Shown here one piece after another: positions 44,211-53,361 of a stretch of DNA of 64,000 nt. Position 1 is the first letter of the stretch. Each line of letters starts with the position of its first letter. This stretch comes from G965276675 sp965276675. GTDB taxonomy: Bacteria > Acidobacteriota > Terriglobia > Terriglobales > Acidobacteriaceae. The stretch covers positions 4,774,001 through 4,838,000 of the forward strand of contig OZ255624.1 of assembly GCA_965276675.1 (NCBI GenBank), given 5' to 3'. The notes under the pieces are model-generated. The model worked only from the letters and a program-made list of their open reading frames with translations, was not told the DNA's origin and ran no database searches. The translations under genes were made by a program, and so were the position numbers.

Positions 44211-45191
44211 GTGACTCAGACGCCGCCGCCTCTCTGCCACCTGACCCATGCCGGCTTCCGCATGCTGGGTGAGCCTGTGTTCCGCCTCAGCGAGGGTACG
44301 AAAGTCCCCTCGATGGTGGTGCAGCTCGACCGGCAGGAGGCTGTGCTGCCGCTGCGATCGGTGGCACGGGAGTTCGCCATTCCGTCCGACTCGGCTGACG
44401 GGCAGATGCTGAAACTGATCGAGCAGGCCCTGGAATACGTCGTCTGTATCCGCTTGGGTGACCGCCTGCCGTCGGAGCTGAACGGCGGCACCGCGAGCTG
44501 GGAACCTACGGAGCAGGATCGGCGGATCGCCGCCAGCCGTGTGCACTATAATCTGATGCGCTGCGTCTTCGCGCGCATCGGCAAGGCCACGTCCGTCAAG
44601 GGCGACGGCGCACCTGGATGGGAGGACGAGGGCAACAACCGCGCCTTGCTGCAGCAGGCCGTCACTGAAGCGGCGGCGCTGGTTTCGGACCGGGATGAGG
44701 CTGTCGTCACCGCGAACATCGGCATCCTGATTGAGGAGATGGGGTTCATCGAGTGCATGCGCCGCACCTTGATCCGGGGAATCAACGGCCCCAGGGACAA
44801 GCTGTTGCGCATCGACGTCAGCCAGGCACCATCAGGCCGCCACGACACCGTCAAACAGGTCCAGGCGCTGACCCGGCGCGGCCTGACGGAAATCAGCAAC
44901 CGGTTCGATACCGTCGATGCTCGCCTCGACGACATTCTGGCGATGCTGCGGGACATGGAAACAACGACGCTGTGGTTGCGCCACCAGCGCGACTGGCTGT
45001 TCCGGACGAACCAGTCCTGGGGTCCGGTATTTGCCGACTGGGCCAATGCGCCAAGTCACTTCGACGACTTCCTGTGGAAGGTAATTGAGCGGACCTACCT
45101 GTTCCTGGCCCCTCGTTTCATGTCATTCCAGGAATGGACGACCAGGGACAGCCGGCTGAAGCAGGAGTCGGTCCACGTGACCGTCTGGTAG
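44211..45191 (+). CDS. Hypothetical protein, about 326 aa
   Basis: I do not recognise this gene. The protein appears soluble and mostly helical: an N-terminal strand-rich region (HAGFRMLGEPVFRL), a LIEQALEYVVCIRLGDRLPSE segment, and a C-terminal helical block (LTEISNRFDTVDARLDDILAML) like a short coiled coil, ending in LFLAPRFMSFQEWT. I prefer GTG 44211; a TTG at 44133 overlapping the psd stop would extend it by 26 residues. It follows psd on the same strand and may belong to the lipid cluster. Confidence 0.6.
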   Translation: MTQTPPPLCHLTHAGFRMLGEPVFRLSEGTKVPSMVVQLDRQEAVLPLRSVAREFAIPSDSADGQMLKLIEQALEYVVCIRLGDRLPSELNGGTASWEPTEQDRRIAASRVHYNLMRCVFARIGKATSVKGDGAPGWEDEGNNRALLQQAVTEAAALVSDRDEAVVTANIGILIEEMGFIECMRRTLIRGINGPRDKLLRIDVSQAPSGRHDTVKQVQALTRRGLTEISNRFDTVDARLDDILAMLRDMETTTLWLRHQRDWLFRTNQSWGPVFADWANAPSHFDDFLWKVIERTYLFLAPRFMSFQEWTTRDSRLKQESVHVTVW

Positions 45192-45201
45192 CCCTTCGCC
45201 G

Positions 45202-46422
45202 CTACCTTCGCTTCCAGTCCTTCGACCAAAGCGCGGTCAGCGCCAGGGCACTGCCCACCGCGACAACCGCCGCCGCAACCAAACCCTCAAAACCCCCATC
45301 GCCAAACACGACGCCGGCCAGCGCGGAACCCAGCGCCGCGGCAAGCGAGGTCGCGGCGTTGAACAGTCCGACGCTTTCCCCTCGTGCAGTCGGGGCAAGC
45401 CGCACAGCGAGGGAGTTGGCGCCCACAGCCAGCAGCGGCCAGACAAACTGGATCAGCGCAAAGGCACTCAGCGCCAGCCAGCCGATCCAGCCGAGATGCA
45501 TAAGCCCACCAACTGCGACAGCCCCGAGCAACAGCAGCCGCGCGGCAATGCCGAGTATCAGCATCCGGCCTCCACCCAGGCGATGCGTCGCCGCGCCGAT
45601 CGGCCGATACAGCAGCAGGCTCGCCGCGACACCCACTGCATAAGCACATGAGGGCAAGATCGGGTTCATGCCATATTGCCGGGTCATCGCCACCGGAAAC
45701 AGCGTGGCAAACCCGTTCATGGCCGGATATGCGACCAACCACACCGTCAGGAAGTGGCGCAGAGGCAAATTGATCACGCGCAGATAGGCACTAAGCTCTT
45801 GCCAGGAGACGTGGTGGCCTCGGTGGTGCGGTCCTGGAACACCGGCGTCACCGCCGACCATCGGCCGCGGCGCGGGCTTCGCCGCTGCACTGCGCACCGC
45901 TCCAGCGGGCGCGAAGGCAAGGGCCAATGCACTGGCAACCAGAAGCGCCATCCCGGCGACGACGAAGCCTGCGCCGGGATGGCTGTGCGCCAGGACCCCT
46001 GCCGCGATCAGCCCGACGACCTGGCCCGTGCTGATATAGCGTTGCAGCAGCGCGACGCGGGCGTCCCAGCCCTCCTCCGGTTGCGCCTGGATGGCAAGCA
46101 CATTGCCTGCTGTGGTGGTCGCCATGGCGCCCAGTCCAGCCCCGGCCGCCAGAAGAATGCGCATCGGCTCGGGCGCGAAGTCGAACAACAGCAGCAACAC
46201 GCCGGATGACACCGTACCCCAGATCAGCAGATCACGGTGCCGGCCCGTGCGGTCAGCCCAACTTCCCAGAAACGGCGCGAATATCCCCAGCAAGGAGAAC
46301 GTTGCATAGGTCAGCCCGGCAGATTCGCCATGCGGGGCAGCGAGCGGCATCAGCACGGGCACAAGGCCGTTCTGGGTCAGGCCAAGCAGGCTGTATGCAA
46401 TGAACCATTGCTCGCCACGCAA
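45202..46422 (-). CDS. MFS transporter
   Basis: This 406-aa protein has about twelve hydrophobic segments in two halves. The motif A-like loop between helices 2 and 3 is seen in LGSWADRTGRHRDLLI, and the second-half counterpart YRPIGAATHRLGGGRMLILG is recognisable. It starts with a TTG (MRGEQWFIAYSLLGL). It lies 65 bp downstream of the PVA-dehydrogenase-like gene on the same strand, so it may be part of that operon and move degradation products such as short oxidised oligomers; this is inference. Confidence 0.85.
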   Translation of the reverse strand: MRGEQWFIAYSLLGLTQNGLVPVLMPLAAPHGESAGLTYATFSLLGIFAPFLGSWADRTGRHRDLLIWGTVSSGVLLLLFDFAPEPMRILLAAGAGLGAMATTTAGNVLAIQAQPEEGWDARVALLQRYISTGQVVGLIAAGVLAHSHPGAGFVVAGMALLVASALALAFAPAGAVRSAAAKPAPRPMVGGDAGVPGPHHRGHHVSWQELSAYLRVINLPLRHFLTVWLVAYPAMNGFATLFPVAMTRQYGMNPILPSCAYAVGVAASLLLYRPIGAATHRLGGGRMLILGIAARLLLLGAVAVGGLMHLGWIGWLALSAFALIQFVWPLLAVGANSLAVRLAPTARGESVGLFNAATSLAAALGSALAGVVFGDGGFEGLVAAAVVAVGSALALTALWSKDWKRR

Positions 46423-46487
46423 ACCGGCTACCCTTGTCCAATGCCCTTCGTGCCGAGACCGTAGATGCTTCCACAGAGGTCAGCCAG

Positions 46488-48407
46488 TCAACGGCCATCG
46501 ACCGAAAACGCCATCAGGACGGTGCCAGACCGATCGGAGCGGCCCCAGTAACCTGAATTGACGTAGACCATGCCGGCGGCAATGGTGGGTCCTGCCCCGT
46601 CCAGCACGCCACCCTGGGCTTGACTGCCCGCAACCGTCGTCACCGGCTCAGCCGCGGTATCGTATTCCCACAGCGTGCGCCCGGTCGCTGCATCGAATGC
46701 ACGGAAGCGTCCGTCCATGGAACCACCGAAGACCATGCCCGGCATCGCCGATATCGCCTGCGACACGCCGGGAAAGCAGTACACGTTCTTCCAGGCGCAC
46801 GGCTCCCTTGGCGGGCGCGCAGTCCATAGCGTTGCACCGTCTTCAACGCGAAGCGCCGTGATCCCCGGATTGGCTTGGCCAGTCGGCGCGTAGAGGTCTG
46901 ACAGCGGCACGTAGACCGCTTGCCCGTCGGTGGCGAGCCCGAACTCGACACCCCCAAGCGGGCCACCTTGGCTGAGCCGCTTCGACCAGATCAGCCGCCC
47001 GTCATGGTCCGGGTCAAGCGCATAGACCTGGCCCGACTTCTGGCCGGCCAGCAGCACCTGCCGACCGTCTGCCAGCGAAACCAGCATGGGCGAAGCGCCG
47101 AAATCATGATCCGGTCCCAGCTTCGTCGGGCAGTTTGCTCCCGGACGCGGACCGTAGCAGCCGGTGATGTAGGTGTCGTCGTGGGAGAACTGGTTGGACC
47201 AACGGATCGTGCCGGTCTGCTCGTCAAGGGCCAGGATGGCATCCGCGTTGGGAAAGTCCCGGTCCGTGTAGGCGTCGCCGGTGCCCACGTAGACCAGGTG
47301 GCGCTTGGCATCGACGGTCGGAGCTGACCAGATCGCACCGCCTGCCGGGCCGAACATCTGCACGCCCACGGCGTTGCGCTTGAACGGCATCGCCGGCCCA
47401 GGCGTGACATAGGTCTTCCAAAGCAGCCTGCCGGTCTGCGCATCCAGCGCCGCGACCGCACCGCGGAACTTGCAGCATTCATAGTTGGGGTCGCTGGCAA
47501 TCGCTTCCTCGGCGGAGGAGATGGGCACAAACAGCCGCCCATCGTGCAGCGCCAGGGATCCTGTCATCTGCACCTCCTGCTGGGCGTCGACCTGAGTCTT
47601 CCACACCACAGTGCCGCTGTCCGCATCCAGGGCATAGGCGCTGCGGGTGTAGTCGGTGAAGTAGATGGCGTAGCGGCTGGGTGCGCTCGACAAGGGGCCC
47701 AGGACAATGGTGCCGCGGATGGGCGCCGGCGCGTCGAAGCGCCAGTAGCCGCACCCGGTCCGGGCGTTCATCGCATAGACCGCGCCAGAAGACGTGTTCA
47801 GGAACAGGCGATCGCCCATAACCGTCGCCTGGCCGTTGCGCGCATTCGGGTAGGCAAACGCCCATTTCAGCTTCAATCGCGGCACGTCCGCCGCTGCAAG
47901 GCCCGGAGCGGGCTGGTAGCGCGGCTGCGCCTCGGTACGTCCCCAGCCGTTCCACTGATCGGGCGTCTGCAGGTCGATGGCTTTCGGCTTGCCCTGGCAC
48001 AACGGCGCGGCCGGCCCGACTCCGGACACCGGGCCGCCTGTGCGGGTGGCAAGGTAGCCGGCAATGGAAGCAATTTCATGCGGCGACAGGCCCTGTGCCA
48101 TCGGTTGCATGATGCCGCCAAACAACGTCGTGGTGATGAAGACGCGCGTGTTGTCGGAGATCGTGACTTTCGACGGTATGCGGCCGGCGGGATGGTCGTG
48201 ACAGCTCGCACAACGCTCGCCGTAAAGCTTGGCGCCCAGCGCGGGATCGCCGTCCTCGCCGCTCAACTGCCCGATGACGCCATTGCCGCCGTCGGGCAAT
48301 GGCGCGGCGCTCGCCGTCAGCCATCCCAGACCCGATCCGACGACAAGCAGTCGCAGGACTACGGCACACGCCCATGGCCCTGACACCTTCATCGACACCT
48401 TCATCAC
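46488..48407 (-). CDS. PQQ-dependent polyvinyl-alcohol-dehydrogenase-like quinohemoprotein
   Basis: The 639-aa periplasmic protein has a signal peptide (residues 1-35), a cytochrome c domain with heme motif CASCH at about 66-70 and an axial methionine likely in GGIMQPMAQGLS, then an eight-bladed PQQ propeller (NGWGRTEAQPRYQPAPGLAA, repeated W/G docking blades such as ALDEQTGTIRWSNQ and ALDAQTGRLLWKTY). The ending GMVYVNSGYWGRSDRSGTVL matches cytochrome-type PVA dehydrogenases (EC 1.1.2.6). It would oxidise secondary hydroxyls and pass electrons to the fused heme. It lies 11 bp after the oxidised-PVA hydrolase gene, the classic partner. Confidence 0.85.
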   Translation of the reverse strand: MMKVSMKVSGPWACAVVLRLLVVGSGLGWLTASAAPLPDGGNGVIGQLSGEDGDPALGAKLYGERCASCHDHPAGRIPSKVTISDNTRVFITTTLFGGIMQPMAQGLSPHEIASIAGYLATRTGGPVSGVGPAAPLCQGKPKAIDLQTPDQWNGWGRTEAQPRYQPAPGLAAADVPRLKLKWAFAYPNARNGQATVMGDRLFLNTSSGAVYAMNARTGCGYWRFDAPAPIRGTIVLGPLSSAPSRYAIYFTDYTRSAYALDADSGTVVWKTQVDAQQEVQMTGSLALHDGRLFVPISSAEEAIASDPNYECCKFRGAVAALDAQTGRLLWKTYVTPGPAMPFKRNAVGVQMFGPAGGAIWSAPTVDAKRHLVYVGTGDAYTDRDFPNADAILALDEQTGTIRWSNQFSHDDTYITGCYGPRPGANCPTKLGPDHDFGASPMLVSLADGRQVLLAGQKSGQVYALDPDHDGRLIWSKRLSQGGPLGGVEFGLATDGQAVYVPLSDLYAPTGQANPGITALRVEDGATLWTARPPREPCAWKNVYCFPGVSQAISAMPGMVFGGSMDGRFRAFDAATGRTLWEYDTAAEPVTTVAGSQAQGGVLDGAGPTIAAGMVYVNSGYWGRSDRSGTVLMAFSVDGR

Positions 48408-48418
48408 GTACGATCCGA

Positions 48419-49483
48419 TCAGCCGGGGGAGCCTCGGCCGTAATGGTCGATGAAAGCACCACGCGCGCAGCTATAGCCTTCCGGCGGCGCGGTGAGCCTG
48501 AACTGGCCAGGGTCCGAACCCTTGGGGAACGAGGCCAGCGTGTTGAGCGCCCAGGCGTTGAAGGCGTCGGTGTTCAACTGTGGCCACATGTGTCCGTCAT
48601 GCACCGTGCACGACACCGCGACAACATTCTTAAACGACGCGTAGTAGACAGACGCCGCCTGGGTGCTCGGCCGGTAGTCCGCGCAAAGCACCGTCCCGCA
48701 ATACCAGATGTCCTTGTCGCCACCCCAGACGGTGATGACGATCATCGGGCCGAGCTTGGCGCTGAGCGGATAGGGGCCGACGCGGCCCTGATGAATGGCT
48801 TCGGGTGCATCCCGCACCGCGCCGCTTGCGTCCTCGAAGGAGAGCCGCGACCCATCATCGCCGGTGGCGTACCACTCGCCGGAAATCGGCATCCCACCAG
48901 CCCAGAAGTCGGAACGAAAGGTCAGCGCCCGGTTCGTCATCGTCCCGCCGGAGGAGATGCCGCCAAGATACAACCTGCCCGCATCCAGCGGGAACTTTGT
49001 GCCAACGCATCTGACCATGGCAACCAGGAAGCGCGAGTCCGGCCCCTCGTCGGCCTTGAACCGATCCCCGGCAGCCCCCGGCGCGCGGCCCTCATTCCAG
49101 GGGTTCCAGTTCCATCCATCATGGCCAGGGCCGTTGCAGACGCCGGTGCGCAAGTCTGCATCCTGGTTGGCACATGCGCGGACCGGACCAATGACCATGA
49201 ACCCCTGGTCAGCCAGTTTGGCGTTGGCGCCGCTACGCTCAACGTACAGGTTGTCGTTCGTCGACTCCACGGAGCCTGTCATCGGCACCCAAACGGGTGC
49301 GGGGCCGTCAGCGTGCTTCGGCGGCACGACCACGAAGGCGCGTGCCGCACCATCTGACGGGAAGTTCGTGTTCAAGCCCGCATGCACCTGATATCCGGCG
49401 GGGCAGTCCCATGTCGCAGCGAATGCCACAGGGGCAGCGAGCAGGCTGCAGGTTGTTGCGACAAGCATCAGGTGGTGCTGCAT
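48419..49483 (-). CDS. oph: Oxidized poly(vinyl alcohol) hydrolase-like secreted hydrolase
   Basis: The 354-aa alpha/beta hydrolase has a signal peptide (MQHHLMLVATTCSLLAAPVAFA) and the extended nucleophile motif YLGGISSGGTMTNRAL (serine about 178). Large parts recall the oxidised PVA hydrolases of Sphingopyxis and Pseudomonas sp. VM15C: WVPMTGSVESTNDNLYV, GPVRACANQDADLR, GHDGWNWNPWNEGRAP, LCADYRPSTQAASVYY and the histidine in VHDGHMWPQLN. Its known reaction cleaves the beta-diketone of oxidised PVA. ATG 49483 follows GGAG. The next gene is the matching dehydrogenase. A natural role on other polyketone or polyhydroxy substrates is possible. Confidence 0.88.
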   Translation of the reverse strand: MQHHLMLVATTCSLLAAPVAFAATWDCPAGYQVHAGLNTNFPSDGAARAFVVVPPKHADGPAPVWVPMTGSVESTNDNLYVERSGANAKLADQGFMVIGPVRACANQDADLRTGVCNGPGHDGWNWNPWNEGRAPGAAGDRFKADEGPDSRFLVAMVRCVGTKFPLDAGRLYLGGISSGGTMTNRALTFRSDFWAGGMPISGEWYATGDDGSRLSFEDASGAVRDAPEAIHQGRVGPYPLSAKLGPMIVITVWGGDKDIWYCGTVLCADYRPSTQAASVYYASFKNVVAVSCTVHDGHMWPQLNTDAFNAWALNTLASFPKGSDPGQFRLTAPPEGYSCARGAFIDHYGRGSPG

Positions 49484-49746
49484 GGCGGCTCCGCCGATAA
49501 AGGTCACTTTGCCGCCCTGAGAACGCCGTATCTTCCGGCGCCTGAGGCGTCAGTGCGGCCGCCAATCAGCACCGGGATTCCAGGTCCTGGTCAAGACCTT
49601 ACTGAAGACCTTTGGAACAAATACCTTGCAGCCGGCATATACAACGCGTTTGACAGAATGAACCGGACATCTAAAACGAGCCCGCCACGACACCCTGAAA
49701 TGGCAAGTTCGACTGAAGATCTGCCGACCGTGACCGTGAGGTTCGA

Positions 49747-50805
49747 ATGCCCCAGCCGCACCGGCCGCCCGCGCGTTCCGTCATTGGATCGCTTGTCCTG
49801 ATCGCCCTCATCATCGGTGCCTCTGGCATTGCCTTCGCCTACACGGCGGGCTGGCTGTCGCCTCAACGTCTCACGCCAGACAAGATCGTCGACGCGCTGA
49901 CCCCTCCCTCAGGCGAGCCGCTCGGCCACCGCCGGAACCATGCCAAAGGCATCTGCTTCACCGGCACCTTCGACGCAAACGGCGCCGGGTCGGCCCTCTC
50001 ACAGGCGCGGGTTTTCACCGCCGGTCAATACGCGGTGCTTGGGCGCTTCAATCTCGCCACGGCTGATCCGAATGCGCCGGATGCGACCGTCCGGGCGCGG
50101 GGCCTGGGACTGCAGATCTCAACACCGGATGGCCAGGAATGGCGCACCGCCATGATCGACGCGCCATTCTTCCCCGTCGCTACCCCACAAGCCTTCTATG
50201 AGCTCCTGCTCGCCTCGGCGAGCAAGGATCCGGACGCGATGAAGACATTCGCCGGCGCGCATCCGGAAATCGTTCCGTTTGGCGGGTGGGCCAAGAGCGC
50301 TCCCTGGAACGACAGCTATGCGGGCGAGCGCTTTAACGGCCTTAACAGCTTCATCTTCGTCGACAGTTCCGGCGCGGAGCATGCCGTGCGATGGTCGCTC
50401 CTGCCGGCGGCGCAGCCAGTCGCAATCTCGCCGGATGATCTCGCCAAGCGTGGCCCGGACTTCCTCGAACAGGAGATCACCGAGCGGGTCCACAGCGGAC
50501 CGCAGCGTTGGACCATGGTGGTGACCGTGGCCAACCCCGGCGATCCAACGGCAGACCCGAGCAAGGCGTGGCCCGGCGATCGCCGCACCATTGAGGTCGG
50601 CACGCTCACCGTTCAGCAGATTCAGCCTGAGCGGGACGGCCCCTGCCGCGACATCAACTTCGATCCGACCGTGCTGCCGAACGGCATGCGGACGTCTGAT
50701 GACCCGTTTCCGGCCGCGCGGTCGTCGGCCTACGCGAAGTCCTATGACCGTCGCACGGCCGAAGCCCGGGCCTATCCTCGAACCGCTGCGGGAGCCCAGC
50801 CATGA
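49747..50805 (+). CDS. Catalase-related heme peroxidase, membrane anchored
   Basis: This 352-aa protein belongs to the catalase-core family of small peroxidases. An N-terminal membrane anchor or signal (VIGSLVLIALIIGASGIAFAY) precedes the core. The distal histidine is in GHRRNHAKGICFTGTFDANG and the proximal heme tyrosine in AARSSAYAKSYDRRTAEARA. It lacks the size of true catalases, so a peroxidase in the periplasm is expected. It starts with ATG after GAGG. A cytochrome b561 gene overlaps its stop (ATGA), suggesting that quinol electrons feed the peroxidase through b561. Confidence 0.9.
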   Translation: MPQPHRPPARSVIGSLVLIALIIGASGIAFAYTAGWLSPQRLTPDKIVDALTPPSGEPLGHRRNHAKGICFTGTFDANGAGSALSQARVFTAGQYAVLGRFNLATADPNAPDATVRARGLGLQISTPDGQEWRTAMIDAPFFPVATPQAFYELLLASASKDPDAMKTFAGAHPEIVPFGGWAKSAPWNDSYAGERFNGLNSFIFVDSSGAEHAVRWSLLPAAQPVAISPDDLAKRGPDFLEQEITERVHSGPQRWTMVVTVANPGDPTADPSKAWPGDRRTIEVGTLTVQQIQPERDGPCRDINFDPTVLPNGMRTSDDPFPAARSSAYAKSYDRRTAEARAYPRTAAGAQP

Positions 50806-51365
50806 ACGGCGTCGGCCAACGCTTCACAGTGGTGCAGCGTGCGCTGCACTGGCTGATGGCGGTCTGTATCCTGGCCATGCTGTTCATCGGCGTCGGCATG
50901 GTATCAACAGTCATGCCGAAATATCTGTCGCTGGTATCGATCCACAAACCGCTCGGCATAGCCATTCTGGTGCTCGCGCTGATCCGCCTGCTGACGCGCC
51001 TGCGCTACGGCGCGCCATCCCTTCCTGCCGACCTACCCGAACCGATGAAGCTGGCGGCTCACCTGTCGCATTACGCGTTCTATGTCCTGATGATCGCAAT
51101 GCCGCTGATCGGCTGGGGAATGGTGTCAGCGGCAGCCTATCCGGTCGTGCTGTTCGGGGGCGTGAACCTTCCAGCCATCCTGCCGCAAAGCGGCAGCCTG
51201 CACACCTTGCTCTGGAATGCACATTTCTACCTGGCTTTCGCGTTCTTCGCGCTGATCCTGTTGCATGTGGCGGCGGCGCTGTTTCATGCCCTGGTCCGCC
51301 GTGACGGCGTGTTTGCCGCAATGGCGCCTGTCTCCATCCGCGATGAGGTCGCGGTGGCTGAGTAA
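50802..51365 (+). CDS. Cytochrome b561
   Basis: This 187-aa four-helix membrane protein carries two b hemes. Likely heme ligands are the histidines in QRALHWLMAVC (helix 1), SIHKPLGIAIL (helix 2), AAHLSHYAFYVL (helix 3) and LILLHVAAALFHALVRRDGV (helix 4), which is the bacterial b561 layout. It should pass electrons from the quinone pool to a periplasmic partner. The overlapping upstream catalase-like gene is the obvious candidate; such pairs are common in proteobacteria. Confidence 0.93.
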   Translation: MNGVGQRFTVVQRALHWLMAVCILAMLFIGVGMVSTVMPKYLSLVSIHKPLGIAILVLALIRLLTRLRYGAPSLPADLPEPMKLAAHLSHYAFYVLMIAMPLIGWGMVSAAAYPVVLFGGVNLPAILPQSGSLHTLLWNAHFYLAFAFFALILLHVAAALFHALVRRDGVFAAMAPVSIRDEVAVAE

Positions 51366-51385
51366 GCGGTCGTCGGCGCGCTACC

Positions 51386-52447
51386 CTATAGATTCTCTGG
51401 TTGCGCGAACCGGAAGCTGATGTTGGGGTCGGACGCCGACTTGTCGCCCGCGGACATCACCGAGACGCGCAGCAGCAGCCCGCCGGCCAAGGCCGCCAGC
51501 GAGGCAGCCGTGGACAGCGGTTGCGTCCGGCTTCGCGATGATCGTCCCGACAGCGTCGTGGACAGCGCCAGCAGTCCCAGCGGCAGGGCGTTCCCCAGCA
51601 CTGTCGCGCCGAGCTTTTCCACCGTGCCCCAGTCGCCGGTCAGCGCCTCGGCAACGCCCTTGCGGCGATACACCTCGTGCGACACCGTCGCTGCCGCGAG
51701 TTCCGCGGCAAGGGCCGCAAGCGTGATCTTGTCCAGGGTCCGTCCTGCCTTGGGATCACGCTCGCCCAGCGAAAGAGCGGCTGCGCCCGTGGCAACCGAG
51801 GACGCACCGAACCGAACGGCCAGCGAGCGCGGCGCGGCGGCCCAGAGCGGCGTGCTGGTCGCTGACAGCAGTGCGGCGGTGTAGGTCGACAGCCCGATCC
51901 CGGCCGCCGCGGCCGGCACATGGCTGGCGCGCGCAACCCCGCGCAGCCAGCCGAAACGGCGCCCGCGATCGGAGACGAACTGGGCGAACGCGCTCAGCAT
52001 GCTGAAGCCGCTGAACGTCATCAGAATCCACGTGCCGATGGACATCGGCGAGGTGGGCTTGGCGATCCGCAACATGTTGTAGAAGCGCTTCGGCGTGTGC
52101 AGGTCCCAGACCAGCAACGCGGAGCCGATGGTCGGGGCCAGCAACGACAGGTAGCGCCCGCGGCGACCGATCATGTCGGCTTTCCGCCCGCGCGTGACGT
52201 TCGCGACGGCAGAAATCAGCGAAGCCGCGCCCGACAGGCCGGCCAGGAAGATATAGCCCCCGACGACCCAGTTCTGGAACGGCGCGGGCTTGAGCTGAGA
52301 GCGGCCATAGTAGGTGGGTCCTTCCCAGCCCGACCTGCCGACATCGGTGTCATGCGCGCTCGCCGGCCGGATCGGCTTCTCCTGCGGATCGTGCGGCGTG
52401 ATCTCCTCACCGCCAGCCGGTCCATTCGGCATCTGCTCGTCCGCCAT
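51386..52447 (-). CDS. NrfD/PsrC-type membrane subunit of formate dehydrogenase
   Basis: The 353-aa protein is a polysulfide-reductase NrfD-like quinone-binding membrane subunit with about eight hydrophobic segments. A hydrophilic N-terminus (about 60 residues) contains GWEGPTYYGRSQLKPAPFQNW, followed by VVGGYIFLAGLSGAASLISA and LLVWDLHTPKRFYNMLRI, typical of NrfD. It replaces the cytochrome b subunit found in FdnI-type enzymes. I chose ATG 52447, which shares one base with the stop of the iron-sulfur subunit gene; the longer open frame upstream runs antisense-like through that gene. It ends the fdh operon. Confidence 0.9.
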   Translation of the reverse strand: MADEQMPNGPAGGEEITPHDPQEKPIRPASAHDTDVGRSGWEGPTYYGRSQLKPAPFQNWVVGGYIFLAGLSGAASLISAVANVTRGRKADMIGRRGRYLSLLAPTIGSALLVWDLHTPKRFYNMLRIAKPTSPMSIGTWILMTFSGFSMLSAFAQFVSDRGRRFGWLRGVARASHVPAAAAGIGLSTYTAALLSATSTPLWAAAPRSLAVRFGASSVATGAAALSLGERDPKAGRTLDKITLAALAAELAAATVSHEVYRRKGVAEALTGDWGTVEKLGATVLGNALPLGLLALSTTLSGRSSRSRTQPLSTAASLAALAGGLLLRVSVMSAGDKSASDPNISFRFAQPENL

Positions 52448-53349
52448 CACGTCCGGTCCTGACGGGTGAACAAGGCGACCGCGCCCAGCGCCAAGGCGGC
52501 CACCGTGACGATGCCGGACAGCAAGGCAGGTGCCACCCGGCGGGAAGCCCGCGTCGGCGCAGCCGGCAGGTTGTAAACCTCCGGCCGCTCTGTCAGCAGG
52601 AAGAAGGCGTTCAGGTGGCCCAGCCCGCCGGTCGCCCCCGGCGCGCCCGGAACACCATACAGATAGGCCTTGTCCACCCCCACTGCATGCAACGCCTCGA
52701 CGCGCTTGTGCGCACGGTCCTGCAGTTCGGCCACCTCGCCGAACTGGATCGAGTCGGTCGGGCAAGACTTGGCGCAGGCCGGCTCCAGCCCGCCCTTCAG
52801 CCGGTCGTAGCACAGCGTGCACTTGTGCGCCTTGCCGTCCAGCGTGTTGAGGTCGATCACGCCGAACGGACAAGCCGGGACGCAATAGCCGCAGCCGTTG
52901 CAGATGTCCTGCTGCACGACCACGGTGTCGAACTCCGTCTTGAACAGCGAACCGGTCGGGCACGCTTCCAGGCACGGCGCATTGTGGCAGTGCTTGCACA
53001 CGTCGCTCATCATCAGCCAGCCGCTCTGGAACGGCGTCTGCTGCTCGGCACGCACGCCGCAGCCGCCTGCCTGCTCGATAAAGGCAACATGGCGCCAACT
53101 GTTCGCCGAGAGCGAGCCGGTGTTGTCGTAGCTCTGCCCGGTCAGGCCGATATTGTCCGCCGGCAGGTTGTTCCATTCCTTGCAGGCGACCTCGCACGCC
53201 TTGCAGCCGATGCAGACCGTCGTGTCGGTAAAGAACCCATAGGACTTGCCCGGCTCGATCCGCACATGCGCCGTCAGCTCGGATTCATTGGCGATCGGGC
53301 CGCTGAACTGAGAGCGGGTCTCCTCTCGCGCCCGTGGGCTTATGTCCAT
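52447..53349 (-). CDS. Formate dehydrogenase iron-sulfur subunit
   Basis: The 300-aa protein carries four [4Fe-4S] ferredoxin-type clusters. The Cys motifs are CIGCKACEVACKEWN, CKHCHNAPCLEACP, CNGCGYCVPACPFGV and CTLCYDRLKGGLEPACAKSCP. A hydrophobic C-terminal segment (LLSGIVTVAALALGAVALF) anchors it to the membrane. It would pass electrons from the molybdenum/tungsten subunit to the NrfD subunit and quinone. The next gene overlaps its stop. Two small unknown genes separate it from fdhA. Confidence 0.95.
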   Translation of the reverse strand: MDISPRAREETRSQFSGPIANESELTAHVRIEPGKSYGFFTDTTVCIGCKACEVACKEWNNLPADNIGLTGQSYDNTGSLSANSWRHVAFIEQAGGCGVRAEQQTPFQSGWLMMSDVCKHCHNAPCLEACPTGSLFKTEFDTVVVQQDICNGCGYCVPACPFGVIDLNTLDGKAHKCTLCYDRLKGGLEPACAKSCPTDSIQFGEVAELQDRAHKRVEALHAVGVDKAYLYGVPGAPGATGGLGHLNAFFLLTERPEVYNLPAAPTRASRRVAPALLSGIVTVAALALGAVALFTRQDRT

Positions 53350-53361
53350 AGCCGCGGCTCC

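Noticed and set aside
49650..49676. Sigma-70 promoter for the catalase-like gene (TTGACA at 49650)
   Set aside because: The -35-like hexamer is good but no acceptable -10 lies at 16-18 bases.
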